A DNA stretch of 64,000 bases from Sphingomonas phyllosphaerae FA2 (GTDB lineage: Bacteria; Pseudomonadota; Alphaproteobacteria; Sphingomonadales; Sphingomonadaceae), in NCBI RefSeq assembly GCF_000427645.1, contig NZ_KE386571.1, positions 2,351,454-2,415,453 of the forward strand, given 5' to 3'. This document shows, piece after piece, positions 8,437 through 17,452 of the stretch. The position numbers were made by a program, and so were the translations under genes. The notes under the pieces were generated by a model that did no database searches, was not told the origin of the DNA, and saw only the letters and a program-made list of their open reading frames with translations. How positions within the stretch are numbered: the stretch's first letter is position 1; each line of letters opens with the position of its first letter.

Positions 8437-10839
8437 CTAGAAGCTATAGAACACACTCAGCGTCGCCTGCCGCCGATCGCCCGGCATCGCCCAGCCCCCG
8501 GTGACCACGCCGGTCGTCGCATTCACGTTGTTGCGCACGTTCGTCAGATACTTCTCGTCGGTGAAGTTCTGCACGTTCAGCTGCATCGTCAGCCCCTCGC
8601 GGAAGCTGTACGCCAGATAGGCGCGGTGGATCAGGTAATCGTCGGTCTTCAGCAGCGCGGCATTGGCAAGCGTCGGGACATAGGTGGTGAACGCCCCCTG
8701 ATAGGTCAGGCCGTACCCGACCTCCAGCCCGAACGGCAGCTTGTAGGTGGTGAACAGGCTGCTCGAATGCGGCGGGGTCTGCACCAGCGGGCTGCCGCGC
8801 TGCGGATCGGGGTTGGCGACGGTGTTACCGCACCCGCTGCGCCCCGGATTGGCGAGGCAGAAATCCGAAACCGACTGCAGCACCTTGCTGTCGAGGTAGG
8901 TGTAATTGGCAAAGACCGTCCACGCGCGGGTGACATTACCCGAGACGCCCAGCGCGATCCCGTCGACGCGGCTGTGCCCGTCGAGCACCTGCACCGTTGG
9001 CAAAGCGGGATCGTTCGACGGGATCCGGTAATTGGTCCGCTCGTTGCGGAACGCTGCGGCGGTCAACTCCAGCCGCCGCCCAAACAGCCCGGCCTTCACG
9101 CCAACCTCGTAATTGCGCGCGGTCTCCGGCGCGACGTCGCAGGTGTTGGTGACGATCGCATTCGAAACACTGACGCAGCCCGCCCGGACGGTCGCCGACG
9201 ACGGCGTCTTGGCGTTGCCGTAGCTGGCATAGACGCTGACGTCCTGCACCGGATGATACACCAGCCCCGCCCGGTACGAGAACAACCGCTCGCGGTTCAC
9301 CTGCCGCGCCTGTGCCGCCACCGGCTGCGTGACGCCGGGCGCCGCGACGATCGGAAGCTGGTCGAACTCGGCATGTTGCTGTTCCCAGCGGACGCCGGCG
9401 TTCACTTCGAAATGCCGCCCCAGCTCCAGCGTATCGAACGCATAGACGGCGACGTTGCGGGTCGAGGATTGCGAATGCGCGGTCGTGACGTAGTTGATCG
9501 GCCCGCGATAGACGCTGTCGGGGTTGCTGATCGCCAACACCGGCAATGCCGCGATCGCTGAGCCATCGGCATTGCGCAACAGCGATCCTGTGATGATGTT
9601 GTAATCCTCGACCATCCACGAAGCGCCGATGTTCGCGACGTTGCGCACCCCGCCTTTGTCGCCATGTTCCAGACGAATGTCGGTCTGATTGGCGAACAGT
9701 TGGTTCACCTGATCGCGCACCAGCCCGCGTGGTCCCGACGGCAGCCATTGCCCGGGGCGCAGCGTCGACGGACACGCCGCGCCGGTCGTGCCGCCCGCCA
9801 CCTGCACCGGCTGCGTGCCGCTCGCCAGGCAGAACGTTCCCTGCGGCGCGCTGGTGACGCTATATTGCCCGACGCGCTGCCATCGCGTGAGATTGCGCAC
9901 CGATAGATGGTCGTCGACCTGATGGCGCAGCGTCGCGGTCAGCCGGTCGACGTCGATGTCCTGCCGGTCGAGGTTGCGATACCCGTAATAATCGCTGCGG
10001 TCCGCGCCGGTGATCAACCCGCCGACCAGATCGTTGTTGAAGAACGGGATGCCGTACAGCGGCGTGTTGCGATCCTGCTGGTGGACATAGGCCAGCGTCA
10101 GACTGGTCGGCGCGCCCATCCCGATCGTCACCGCGGGCGCAACGCCCCAGCGTTCGTACTTTTCCACGTCGCGGCCGGGCACGTCATTGTGGTGATAGAC
10201 CGCGTTCAGCCGGACGCCGATCGTGTCGTTCACCCGCTCGTTGGCGTCGAGCGCGGCGCGGTAATAACGGTCGGTGCCGATCGCCCCTTGCGCGATCGTC
10301 AGGTCCTCGGGGCGCGGCTCCTTGCTGACGAGATTGATCGTCCCGCCGACCGAGCCCGATCCGTTGAAGACCGAATTGGCGCCGTTATAGACCTCGATCT
10401 GCTGCAGATTGAACGGGTCGGTGCGGCTGTATTGCGCGCTGTCGCGGATGCCGTCGATCGTGATGTCGTTGTTCGCCGAATAACCGCGCAGGTTGATGCT
10501 GTCGCCATAGCCGCCGCCGCCCTCGCCCGCGCCGAAGGTGATGCCGGGCAACGTCTGGAGCGCGTCGCGCAGCGTCAGCAAATTCTGCTTGCGGAGCACC
10601 TGGTCGGAAATGACCGTCACCGTCTGCGGCGTGTCGAGCAGCGCGGCGGTCGCCTTGGGGCTTTCGAGCTGGTCGGGCGCCCGCTCGCGCGCGCCGGTCA
10701 CGATCACGTCATCGCGATCGATCCGCGTGCGACCGTCCTGTTCGCTCGCCGGGCGCTCCGGCGTCTCGGCATAGGCCGGCGCGGAGGCGATGAACCCGAT
10801 GCACGACAGCGCGAGGAACGAGGCGGAAGACGACGACAT
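8437..10839 (-). CDS. TonB-dependent siderophore receptor (Fiu/FecA-like)
   Basis: Outer-membrane gated channel for ferric siderophores, 800 residues. A signal peptide (residues 1-24, ending APAYA) precedes a plug domain with TPQTVTVISDQVLRKQ, LRDALQTLPGITFG, INLRGYSANNDITIDGIRD and VEVYNGANSVFNGSGSVGG-like motifs. The beta-barrel follows and ends with the aromatic terminus LSVFYSF expected of an outer-membrane protein. The ITFGAGEGGGGYGDS plug segment and the neighbouring PKHD dioxygenase suggest a catecholate-type receptor. Start ATG at 10839. A candidate Fur-like box lies upstream. The ligand cannot be read from sequence. Confidence 0.93.
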   Translation of the reverse strand: MSSSSASFLALSCIGFIASAPAYAETPERPASEQDGRTRIDRDDVIVTGARERAPDQLESPKATAALLDTPQTVTVISDQVLRKQNLLTLRDALQTLPGITFGAGEGGGGYGDSINLRGYSANNDITIDGIRDSAQYSRTDPFNLQQIEVYNGANSVFNGSGSVGGTINLVSKEPRPEDLTIAQGAIGTDRYYRAALDANERVNDTIGVRLNAVYHHNDVPGRDVEKYERWGVAPAVTIGMGAPTSLTLAYVHQQDRNTPLYGIPFFNNDLVGGLITGADRSDYYGYRNLDRQDIDVDRLTATLRHQVDDHLSVRNLTRWQRVGQYSVTSAPQGTFCLASGTQPVQVAGGTTGAACPSTLRPGQWLPSGPRGLVRDQVNQLFANQTDIRLEHGDKGGVRNVANIGASWMVEDYNIITGSLLRNADGSAIAALPVLAISNPDSVYRGPINYVTTAHSQSSTRNVAVYAFDTLELGRHFEVNAGVRWEQQHAEFDQLPIVAAPGVTQPVAAQARQVNRERLFSYRAGLVYHPVQDVSVYASYGNAKTPSSATVRAGCVSVSNAIVTNTCDVAPETARNYEVGVKAGLFGRRLELTAAAFRNERTNYRIPSNDPALPTVQVLDGHSRVDGIALGVSGNVTRAWTVFANYTYLDSKVLQSVSDFCLANPGRSGCGNTVANPDPQRGSPLVQTPPHSSSLFTTYKLPFGLEVGYGLTYQGAFTTYVPTLANAALLKTDDYLIHRAYLAYSFREGLTMQLNVQNFTDEKYLTNVRNNVNATTGVVTGGWAMPGDRRQATLSVFYSF

Positions 10840-10872
10840 GTTGGTGAACCCCCTTTGTTATGGGGTCCGCCT

Positions 10873-10897
10873 ATTGCGAGTGACTTTCACTGTCAAT
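10873..10897 (-). promoter_or_regulatory. Candidate iron-response (Fur-like) operator
   Basis: The short gap before the receptor gene holds ATTG...CAAT flanking the perfect inverted repeat AGTGA-CTT-TCACT (10879-10891). A similar word, AGTGACTCGCAT, precedes the second siderophore receptor at 51789. A separate palindrome, ATGCGAT-TGG-ATCGCAT (10902-10918), overlaps the 3' end of the upstream gene. Iron regulation is inferred from the gene's role; no protein-binding evidence exists here. Confidence 0.4.
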
Positions 10898-10898
10898 G

Positions 10899-11174
10899 CT
10901 AATGCGATTGGATCGCATCATTGTCGCCAAAATGCTCCGGATTGGCGGCAAGCCATGTCCGCAGGGCGCTGGCAAGGTTAGGCGGATCATCCTGCGCGAT
11001 CCGTACCGCGTCGATCTGCGCGACGAGCGCCGACAGCGGCAACGATCGCGTCAGCGCGGCCCGCTCCAGCGCGATCCAGAACACCGGTTCCAGACTGACC
11101 GACGTCGCGTGACCCGCGATCGTGACCGAGCGCTTGACCGGACCGATGAAGCCGCCGGATGGTGGCGCGATCAT
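10899..11174 (-). CDS. Ribbon-helix-helix domain protein (RHH_4-like)
   Basis: Small protein of 91 residues. KRSVTIAGHATSVSLEPVFWIAL resembles the ribbon strand and first helix of the alphaproteobacterial RHH_4 family, followed by ALTRSLPLSALVAQID and a C-terminal LASALRTWL helix. Such proteins are presumed DNA-binding, but most are uncharacterised. It lies between cobT and the siderophore receptor on the same strand, 59 bases before the receptor start, so co-transcription is possible. Confidence 0.8.
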   Translation of the reverse strand: MIAPPSGGFIGPVKRSVTIAGHATSVSLEPVFWIALERAALTRSLPLSALVAQIDAVRIAQDDPPNLASALRTWLAANPEHFGDNDAIQSH

Positions 11175-11206
11175 GATCGTGTCACGCGCCGGTCAGGCGA
11201 ACGACG

Positions 11207-13030
11207 TCACTCCGCATCGAACAGCGCCGCGAGCTGCTCGATGATCGTCCCGCCCAATTGCTCGGCATCCATGATCGTCACCGCGCGACTGTAATAGCGC
11301 GTCACGTCATGCCCGATCCCGATCGCGACCAGCTCGACGGGCGATCGCTTCTCGATCCACGCGATCACCTGCCGCAGATGCCGCTCCAGATACGATCCCG
11401 AATTAACGCTCAGCGTCGAATCGTCGACCGGCGCACCGTCCGAAATCACCATCAGAATACGCCGCTCCTCGGGCCGCGCCATCATCCGCGCGTGCGCCCA
11501 CAGCAGCGCCTCGCCGTCGATATTCTCCTTCAGCAGCCCCTCGCGCATCATCAGACCCAGCGCAGGGCGCGCGCGCCGCCACGGCTCGTCGGCGCGCTTG
11601 TAGACGATGTGGCGGACGTCGTTGAGCCGCCCCGGCTGCGGTGGCCGACCGGCGGCCAGCCACGTCTCGCGGCTCTGCCCGCCCTTCCACGCCCGCGTGG
11701 TGAAGCCGAGGATCTCGGTCTTCACCCCGCACCGCTCCAGCGTCCGCGCGAGGATATCCGCGCTGATCGCCGCGATCGAGATCGGCCGCCCGCGCATCGA
11801 CCCCGAATTGTCGATCAGCAACGTCACCACCGTATCGCGGAAATCGGTGTCGCGCTCGATCTTGTAGCTCAGCGACTGGGTCGGATTGACCACGACGCGC
11901 GCCAGCCGCGCGGCGTCGAGCAGCCCCTCTTCCTGATCGAAATCCCACGACCGCGACTGTTGCGCCATCAACCGCCGCTGGAGGCGATTGGCGAGCTTCG
12001 ACACCGCCGATTGCAGATGGACGAGCTGCTGGTCGAGATAGCCGCGCAGCCGCGCCAGTTCCTCGGCGTCGCACAATTCGGTCGCGGCGACGACCTCGTC
12101 GAACCGCTCGGTCCAGACCTTGTAATCGAACTGCGCGGACAGATCGGCCGGCGGGCGGTTGGGGCGCACCGGCTGCATCCCTTCCTCGCCATCGTCGCCC
12201 GGCTCGCCCTCGGCGTCGTCAATGTCGTCGCCTTCGAGCTGCTCGCTCTCGCCTTCCTGCGACTGATCGTCGCGCTGCTGGCCGCGCGCCTCGACCTCGG
12301 ATTCGCCTTCGGAGCCTTCCGCCTCGCCCTCGTCGGCCTCGTCCGTGTCCTGCCCTTCCTCGCCTTCCTCGTCCTCCCCGCCCTCGTCGCTGTCTTGCGG
12401 CTCCTGCTCGCCCTCGACGAGTTCGAGCTGTTCGAGCAGCTTGCGCGTCAGCCCCTGGAAGGCGCGCTGGTCATCGAGCGCGAGCGCGAGCGCGGACAGG
12501 TCGACCTTCGCGTCGATCCACTCGCGCACCAGCGCCAGCCCCGGCTCCGCCTCGGCCGGCGGCAGCCGCCCGGTCAGCGCCTCGCGCACCATCAGCCCCA
12601 ATGCCGAGGCGAGCGGCACCTCGCTCTTCGTCCGCGCGCGCGTGATCGGGTCGCTGCGCAACCGCACGTCGAGCGCACGCGCCAGATTGTCGGCGATCCC
12701 GTCATACCCGCGGCTGCCCAGCGCCTCGACGCGCGCATTCTCGATCGCATCATAGACCGATCGCGCCGTCGCCTCGGCAGGCGCGCCCCGCGCGTGGAGC
12801 GCGTCGTCATGATGGCGCAGCCGCAGCGCGAAACCATCGGCGAACCCGCGCGCCTCCGCGACCTGCTCGGCGGGCAAGGTCCGCGCCGGCATCGGCACGC
12901 GCAGATGCTTGCCCGACTGCGCCGGCGCATCGGCGGTATAGGCGAGTTCCAGCTCCGCCTCGTCGGACAGCGCACGCGCCGTCCCGCCGAGCACGGCCTT
13001 GAAGCGGTCGAGGGGAGTGTCGGTGGTCAT
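11207..13030 (-). CDS. cobT: CobT-type cobaltochelatase subunit (VWA protein)
   Basis: Partner of CobS in the aerobic cobaltochelatase that inserts cobalt into hydrogenobyrinate diamide for vitamin B12; CobN would be the large subunit and is not in the window. 607 residues. The N-terminal domain is followed by a very acidic Glu/Asp-rich linker (about residues 205-285), then a C-terminal von Willebrand A domain with the MIDAS motif DNSGSM near residue 406, and ISDGAPVDD. Sphingomonads that lack B12 synthesis can also carry CobST-like pairs, so chelatase function is not certain. Its start codon overlaps the vapC stop by one base (TAATG). It is separated from its usual partner cobS by two toxin-antitoxin modules. 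Confidence 0.92.
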   Translation of the reverse strand: MTTDTPLDRFKAVLGGTARALSDEAELELAYTADAPAQSGKHLRVPMPARTLPAEQVAEARGFADGFALRLRHHDDALHARGAPAEATARSVYDAIENARVEALGSRGYDGIADNLARALDVRLRSDPITRARTKSEVPLASALGLMVREALTGRLPPAEAEPGLALVREWIDAKVDLSALALALDDQRAFQGLTRKLLEQLELVEGEQEPQDSDEGGEDEEGEEGQDTDEADEGEAEGSEGESEVEARGQQRDDQSQEGESEQLEGDDIDDAEGEPGDDGEEGMQPVRPNRPPADLSAQFDYKVWTERFDEVVAATELCDAEELARLRGYLDQQLVHLQSAVSKLANRLQRRLMAQQSRSWDFDQEEGLLDAARLARVVVNPTQSLSYKIERDTDFRDTVVTLLIDNSGSMRGRPISIAAISADILARTLERCGVKTEILGFTTRAWKGGQSRETWLAAGRPPQPGRLNDVRHIVYKRADEPWRRARPALGLMMREGLLKENIDGEALLWAHARMMARPEERRILMVISDGAPVDDSTLSVNSGSYLERHLRQVIAWIEKRSPVELVAIGIGHDVTRYYSRAVTIMDAEQLGGTIIEQLAALFDAE

Positions 13031-13416
13031 TACCAGAACGTCTCACAGCCGAAATTGGCCATTACCTTATCGCACGTCACCAGAATCAGGTCCTCCATCA
13101 GTGCCTGAGCGGCCAGCATGCGGTCGAAAGGGTCTTTATGTGCCCCCGGCAGCGCACCGCTGCGCACGCCATGCGCCATCGTGATCGACAACGCGCGAAA
13201 CCCGTCGTCGGCCAGATAGTGCTCGAAGTTTGCCATCCGGTCGGCAATGCCGGCCAGTTGCCCTTTGCGGACTTTGGTCGCGATCTCCCAGCCCGACGCC
13301 GCGCTGACGTAGACCTCGTTGTCACGATCCCCGATCGCCGCCTTCGCCCGATCCGGCAGCGTCGCGTCGTCGAACCACCACCATAGCAGCGCATGCGTGT
13401 CGAGCAGCAGTCGCAT
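13030..13416 (-). CDS. vapC: PIN-domain toxin, VapC family
   Basis: Probable toxin ribonuclease of 128 residues, a normal PIN-domain length. Acidic metal-binding residues are in place: D6 in [12 protein letters not shown]44 in SGWEIATK, D95/D98 in [10 protein letters not shown] and D116 in LVTCDK. The likely start is ATG 13416, overlapping the antitoxin stop as TGATG; a TTG one codon earlier is possible. The stop overlaps the cobT start, so the toxin has become the upstream neighbour of cobT in one transcript. VapC toxins usually cleave tRNA or rRNA; the target here is unknown. Confidence 0.92.
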   Translation of the reverse strand: MRLLLDTHALLWWWFDDATLPDRAKAAIGDRDNEVYVSAASGWEIATKVRKGQLAGIADRMANFEHYLADDGFRALSITMAHGVRSGALPGAHKDPFDRMLAAQALMEDLILVTCDKVMANFGCETFW

Positions 13417-13700
13417 CAATGCTTCGGCGGAAAGATGCTGCGGTTCTCGATCTCGTCCAGTTCCGCGTCGGTGAAGCAGGGGGCGACCGCCTCTTCGGGC
13501 GACAGGTCCATCAGGCCACGGAACCGCCCCGGCATCCGCCGGGCGGGCACCGGCGGGTCGATCGGGACCAGCTTGGCATAGGGCACGCCCGCCTTGGCCA
13601 GCACGATCTCCTCGCCCGCATGGGCGCGCTCGATCAGCCGCGACAATTGCGTCTTGGCCTCGTGAACGTTGAAGGTCTTCTGCGGATCGGCCTCGGCCAT
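13416..13700 (-). CDS. vapB: Antitoxin of the Phd/YefM type, partner of VapC
   Basis: 94-residue antitoxin. The N-terminal half, TFNVHEAKTQLSRLIERAHAGEE, matches the DNA-binding Phd/YefM fold with IVLAKAGVPYAKLVPI; the C-terminal part (FRGLMDLSPEEAVAP... IENRSIFPP) should wrap the toxin. I chose the ATG at 13700: it lies after a perfect 23-base palindrome that is the natural autoregulatory operator. The frame is open further upstream but would run through that operator. It overlaps the toxin gene by one base. Confidence 0.9.
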   Translation of the reverse strand: MAEADPQKTFNVHEAKTQLSRLIERAHAGEEIVLAKAGVPYAKLVPIDPPVPARRMPGRFRGLMDLSPEEAVAPCFTDAELDEIENRSIFPPKH

Positions 13701-13715
13701 CGCCCGTCTCCTCGA

Positions 13716-13738
13716 GTGGACTAAGTAGCTTAGTCCAC
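13716..13738 (-). promoter_or_regulatory. Palindromic operator of vapBC
   Basis: Perfect inverted repeat GTGGACTAAG-TAG-CTTAGTCCAC, 10-base arms, centred 26 bases before the antitoxin start. Antitoxin-toxin complexes of this family bind such palindromes to repress their own operon. The repeat is AT-richer than its surroundings. Confidence 0.75.
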
Positions 13739-13746
13739 CCCCGGCA

Positions 13747-13827
13747 TCAACCCTTCGCCACCACGCTCTCGGGCAGATCCTTGCCGAACACGCGCTGGCG
13801 AACAAACGAAGCGGCATCGGTGGTCAT
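13747..13827 (-). pseudogene. Duplicated cobS 3' end fused to a cobT-like start (26-codon scrap)
   Basis: A tiny frame reads MTTDAASFVRQ then [15 protein letters not shown] and stops. The second part is almost the same as the last 16 residues of CobS ([16 protein letters not shown], ending at 14448), also at nucleotide level. The first four residues equal the CobT start (MTTD). It begins in a TGATG overlap with the hepT stop. It looks like a scar left when the mntA-hepT module entered a formerly contiguous cobS-cobT operon, duplicating the cobS tail. It is probably not a functional protein. Confidence 0.8.
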
Positions 13828-14180
13828 CAGCGCTCCAGTGCCCGTTCGGCGGCCGCACGGATCCGCGGCACCTCGATGCGGGCCAGGTCGAAGATTACGT
13901 CGCGGGCGATCTCGCGATATTCGTGACGCAGGCGATTGCCGAAGCCCCTCATCTTTGCGACGGGAACATCGGGACCGAGTTGCGCCGCTTCCGCAGGAGC
14001 GATCTGCACGGCCGCTTCGGTGATCCGCTGGAGCAACCGCTCGACCGCGAAAACCGTGCGTTCGTCGGCGACGAACATCGCAAGGGTCATGCCGTCGACG
14101 AAGTGCAGGATTCGATCGGCATCGTCGATCATGTCGCGCAACCGCAATCGTGTGCGGTCAGAAAGCGTCGATGCGGTCAC
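13827..14180 (-). CDS. hepT: HepT-family ribonuclease toxin
   Basis: 117-residue helical protein of the HepT (HEPN) family. The RX4-6H-type active-site motif appears as NRLRHEYREI near residue 90. LRLRDMIDDADRILHFVDG and ERLLQRITEAA are the family's amphipathic helices. I chose a GTG start at 14180, which overlaps the 3' end of the antitoxin gene by 23 bases; an internal ATG (MIDDAD) is possible. HepT toxins cut RNA and are silenced by the neighbouring nucleotidyltransferase. Confidence 0.87.
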   Translation of the reverse strand: MTASTLSDRTRLRLRDMIDDADRILHFVDGMTLAMFVADERTVFAVERLLQRITEAAVQIAPAEAAQLGPDVPVAKMRGFGNRLRHEYREIARDVIFDLARIEVPRIRAAAERALER

Positions 14181-14451
14181 GGTTGATCTCGGCTTGCAGG
14201 CGGGGACGCGAAACGGGCTCGGTGACGATATCGACCGGCACGCCCAGCAGCGCGGCGACGCGTTCATCGAGCGTGAAAAAGTCCCACCCCAGTCGCATGT
14301 CGTCGCGAAGTCGCACTGCGAGATCCAAGTCCGACTGCTCACCGGCACTGCCACGCGCGGTTGACCCAAAGATCGCGACATGCTCGATCCCCATCGCCCG
14401 CAGATCGTCGCGATGTTGACGGAGCCGTTGCAATGCCTCGGCGCGTGTCAT
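14158..14451 (-). CDS. mntA: MntA-type nucleotidyltransferase antitoxin
   Basis: 97-residue minimal nucleotidyltransferase. The catalytic GSX10DXD motif is visible as [18 protein letters not shown] (about residues 29-46). Known MntA proteins neutralise HepT by AMPylating a tyrosine in its motif; the H-E-Y target is present in the neighbouring toxin. ATG 14451 overlaps the cobS stop (ATGA), so the antitoxin is likely translated from the cobS message. The order antitoxin then toxin is usual. Confidence 0.9.
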   Translation of the reverse strand: MTRAEALQRLRQHRDDLRAMGIEHVAIFGSTARGSAGEQSDLDLAVRLRDDMRLGWDFFTLDERVAALLGVPVDIVTEPVSRPRLQAEINRDRIDAF

Positions 14452-15452
14452 CCGCGGGCCACCACGCTCTCGGGCAGGTCCTTGCCGAACACGCGCTGGT
14501 AATATTCCGCCACCAACGCGCGTTCCGCCTCGTCGCACTTGTTCAGGAACGACAGCCGGAACGCGAAACCGACGTCACCGAAGATCAGCGCGTTCTGCGC
14601 CCAGGTGATGACCGTCCGCGGGCTCATCACGGTCGAGATGTCGCCGTTGACGAAGCCCTTGCGCGTCAGGTCGGCGACGCGGACCATGTTCTCGACCAGC
14701 TTCTTGCCCTCGGGCTTGTCATATTCGCCCGACTTGGCGAGCACGATCCGCGCCTCGGTGACCGCCGGCAGATAGTTGAGCGTCACGACCACGTTCCAGC
14801 GGTCCATCTGCCCCTGGTTGATCTGCTGCGTGCCGTGATACAGCCCGCTGGTATCGCCCAGCCCGACCGTATTGGCGGTCGCGAACAGTCGGAAATAGGG
14901 GTTGGGGCGGATCACGCGATTCTGGTCGAGCAAGGTCAGCTTGCCCTCGGTTTCCAGCACGCGCTGGATCACGAACATCACGTCCGGGCGACCCGCGTCA
15001 TATTCGTCGAACACCAGCGCGGTCGGGGTCTGGAGCGCCCACGGCAACAGCCCCTCGCGGAACTCGGTCACCTGCTGCCCATCGCGCAGTACGATCGCAT
15101 CGCGCCCGACCAGATCGATGCGGCTGATGTGCGCGTCGAGGTTGATGCGGATGCACGGCCATTTCAGCCGCGCCGCAACCTGCTCGATATGGCTCGACTT
15201 GCCGGTCCCGTGATAGCCCTGCACCATCACGCGGCGGTTGTGCGCAAAGCCCGCGACGATCGCCAGCGTCGTGTCGGGATCGAAGACATAGGCGGGGTCG
15301 AGATCGGGCACGCGCTCGTCGGCGACCGAGAAGGCCGGCACTTCCATATCCGAATCGATCCCGAACAGGTCGCGCACGCGCACCATCTTGTCGGGCGCAT
15401 CGAGGATCGTGGTGTCGCGGCTGTCGGGCTGCGTGTTCGGAATATCGGTCAT
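14448..15452 (-). CDS. cobS: CobS-type cobaltochelatase AAA+ subunit
   Basis: AAA+ ATPase of 334 residues that works with CobT. The Walker [15 protein letters not shown] lies near residue 85, Walker B is [14 protein letters not shown], and the sensor region [17 protein letters not shown] follows. The N-terminus [15 protein letters not shown] and the region [17 protein letters not shown] match the CobS signature. I chose ATG 15452 over a frame open further upstream. The C-terminus, [16 protein letters not shown], is repeated downstream as a scrap at 13747. The gene is divergent from the VOC gene cluster, with a 204-base gap. Confidence 0.93.
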   Translation of the reverse strand: MTDIPNTQPDSRDTTILDAPDKMVRVRDLFGIDSDMEVPAFSVADERVPDLDPAYVFDPDTTLAIVAGFAHNRRVMVQGYHGTGKSSHIEQVAARLKWPCIRINLDAHISRIDLVGRDAIVLRDGQQVTEFREGLLPWALQTPTALVFDEYDAGRPDVMFVIQRVLETEGKLTLLDQNRVIRPNPYFRLFATANTVGLGDTSGLYHGTQQINQGQMDRWNVVVTLNYLPAVTEARIVLAKSGEYDKPEGKKLVENMVRVADLTRKGFVNGDISTVMSPRTVITWAQNALIFGDVGFAFRLSFLNKCDEAERALVAEYYQRVFGKDLPESVVARG

Positions 15453-15656
15453 GCGTCGGGGCCGTTTCACTGGAGTTTGTGGAACCACTGCGAAGCCGGC
15501 GCGCCCGCGTCAACCCGCCGCACGCCTCGCCCGGCCGGTTCGGGGCTGGAGAACGGGGGTTGAACGCATGCATCTGGCGCCGGTTTCCTGGCACTTGCCG
15601 CGCACAGGCGTTGGCGCATGATGGCGCGATAACGACTCGGGGAGAGGGCGAGCGCG

Positions 15657-16070
15657 ATGCGGACGATCTTCATCAACCTGCCGGTCGGCGATGTGGCCCT
15701 TGCCACCGCCTTCTACGAAGCGATCGGATTCGAGAAGAACCCCGATTTTTCGAACGACGTCGCCTCGGCGATGCGCTGGTCGGACGCGATCAGCGTGATG
15801 CTGCTCGACCACGGCTTCTACGCCACCTTTACCGACAAGCCGATCGCCGACACGCAGCAGGTCAGCGCGGCGCTGTTCTGCCTGTCGTTCGACGATCGCC
15901 CGGCGGTGGATGCGATCCATGCCGCCGCACGCGCGGCGGGCGGGACCGAGACGCGCCCGATCGCCGATCAGCAGTTCATGTACGGCGGCGCGTTCGAAGA
16001 TCCCGACGGTCACATCTGGGAGACGGTGCACATGGACATGTCCGCCGCCTCGGCAGGAGAGGCAGCATGA
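15657..16070 (+). CDS. VOC-family (glyoxalase-fold) protein
   Basis: 137-residue glyoxalase/bleomycin-resistance fold protein. It starts MRTIFINLPVGDVALATAFYEAIGF, the classic first beta-alpha unit, and ends with the metal-ligand-type segment FEDPDGHIWETVHMD. This subfamily, often annotated as lactoylglutathione lyase-like, is common and mostly of unknown substrate. Purine-rich GGGGAGAGGG lies just upstream of the start. The stop overlaps the start of the next gene (ATGA). It is first of three VOC genes in a row. Confidence 0.88.
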   Translation: MRTIFINLPVGDVALATAFYEAIGFEKNPDFSNDVASAMRWSDAISVMLLDHGFYATFTDKPIADTQQVSAALFCLSFDDRPAVDAIHAAARAAGGTETRPIADQQFMYGGAFEDPDGHIWETVHMDMSAASAGEAA

Positions 16071-16843
16071 GGAACCCGCACGGCACCCCGATCTGGTACG
16101 AATATCACGCCGCCGACGCCGACCGCGCACAGGCTTTCTACGAACGCTTGTTCGGCTGGCAAGTCGCGCCGTCGGGCGATGTGGCGGGCATGGACTATCG
16201 GATCGTCAGCACGGCGGGCGGCGAGGGCGTCGCGGGGCTGATGCCGCGCCCGCAGCCCGACGCGAAACCCGGCTGGCTGTTCTATGTCGGGGTCGACGAT
16301 GTCGACGCCGCGATCGCGACCGCGCAGGACGCCGGCGGCACGCTGCTGATGCCGGCGGTCGACATGGACGGCGTCGGTCGCATGGCGCTGCTCGCCGATC
16401 CCGAGGGGCGACCCTTCTACGTGATGCGTGGCGCGATGGACCAGCCGTCGCGCGCCTTCGTCACCTCGCCCTACGACGGACCGGGGCAGATGGTGTGGAA
16501 CGAGTTGACCGCGCCCGATCAGGAACGCGCATTGGCCTTCTATGCGCGCGTGTTCGGCTGGCGGCACGAGGGCGGGATGCCGATGGGGCCGCTCGGCGAG
16601 TATAAGTTCGTGCACGCCGGCGACACCTGTCTCGGCGCGACGATGCCGGTGTTGCCGCACGGCGTCCCCGGCTGGCTCTTCTACGCACAGGTCGATGACG
16701 TCGACGCGGCGGTCGCGCGCGTGGTCGAGGGCGGCGGCACGATCCTTCAGGGTCCCGATCCGATCCCGCACGACCATTTCTCGGTCGTCGCCGCCGACCC
16801 GGACGGCGCACGGATCGGCTTTGTCGGGACGCGGTCGGCGTGA
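16067..16843 (+). CDS. Two-domain VOC-family protein
   Basis: 258 residues containing two glyoxalase-fold modules in tandem. The first begins GTPIWYEYHAADADRAQAFYERLFGW (residues about 5-30) and the second begins MVWNELTAPDQERALAFYARVFGW (about 142-165). Each ends in a DPEGRPFYV or DPDGARIGFV strand. PGWLFYVGVDDVDAA and PGWLFYAQVDDVDAA show the internal duplication. Such proteins resemble hydroxylase or antibiotic-binding VOC members; function is unknown. It overlaps both neighbours by 4 bases. Confidence 0.88.
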   Translation: MRNPHGTPIWYEYHAADADRAQAFYERLFGWQVAPSGDVAGMDYRIVSTAGGEGVAGLMPRPQPDAKPGWLFYVGVDDVDAAIATAQDAGGTLLMPAVDMDGVGRMALLADPEGRPFYVMRGAMDQPSRAFVTSPYDGPGQMVWNELTAPDQERALAFYARVFGWRHEGGMPMGPLGEYKFVHAGDTCLGATMPVLPHGVPGWLFYAQVDDVDAAVARVVEGGGTILQGPDPIPHDHFSVVAADPDGARIGFVGTRSA

Positions 16844-17313
16844 CCGACAAGGTGACGACCTGGCTGTGGTGCAACGGCACCGCCGAGGAACAGGCGCGCT
16901 TCTACACCGCCCTGATCCCCGACAGCACGATCGACCGGATCATGCGCGCGCCGCTCGACTATCCCGGCGGCGCGGCGGGCAAGGTGCTGACGGTCGAGTT
17001 CACGCTGGCCGGTCGCGGGTTCGCGCTGCTCGACGGCGGCCCCGGTCCGCAGCACAGCGAAGCGATGTCGCTGTCGGTCGATTGCGCCGATCAGGCGGAG
17101 GTGGATCGCTATTGGGACGCCTTCCTCGCCGATGGCGGCGTGGAAATGCAGTGCGGCTGGCTCAAGGATCGCTGGGGCTTGGCTTGGCAGATCGTGCCGC
17201 GCCGTCTGACCGAGTTGATGAACGACCCGCAGCACGCGGCGAAGGCGATGGCGGCGATGATGGAGATGGTGCGGATCGACGTCGCGGCGCTGGAACGTGC
17301 GATCGCCTCTTGA
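16840..17313 (+). CDS. VOC-family protein, PhnB/3-dmu-9_3-mt type
   Basis: 157-residue glyoxalase-fold protein of the PhnB-like type (a Pfam family named after 3-demethylubiquinone methyltransferase, though members are not proven methyltransferases). Evidence: TTWLWCNGTAEEQARFYTALIPDS at the start, EFTLAGRGFALLDGGP in the middle, and CGWLKDRWGLAWQIVPRRL near the end. It starts at GTG 16840, overlapping the preceding stop as GTGA. Residues 124-157 form a helical tail with LMNDPQHAAKAMAAMMEM, a family hallmark. Confidence 0.88.
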   Translation: MTDKVTTWLWCNGTAEEQARFYTALIPDSTIDRIMRAPLDYPGGAAGKVLTVEFTLAGRGFALLDGGPGPQHSEAMSLSVDCADQAEVDRYWDAFLADGGVEMQCGWLKDRWGLAWQIVPRRLTELMNDPQHAAKAMAAMMEMVRIDVAALERAIAS

Positions 17314-17452
17314 GCCGCGGAGCATAATAGCTAACTAGGCGGGCGACGGGCATGTTTGCGGCGAGCCTCGCGATCGTGTACCCGCCGCCCGAGTAACGGC
17401 GCCGGTGCGCCCCCTGTGCGCCGACGATCCCTGACGAAGACGAGACGCGCGC

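Noticed and set aside
11258..13108. Forward open frame opposite cobT
   Set aside because: Its Leu/Ala/Val-rich middle is simply the complement of the acidic linker of CobT.
14361..15563. Forward open frame of 400 codons opposite cobS
   Set aside because: cobS has all AAA+ motifs; the opposite frame has none.
15453..15656. Cobalamin riboswitch before cobS
   Set aside because: I looked for the B12-box and the flanking stems in the 204-base divergent gap and saw none.
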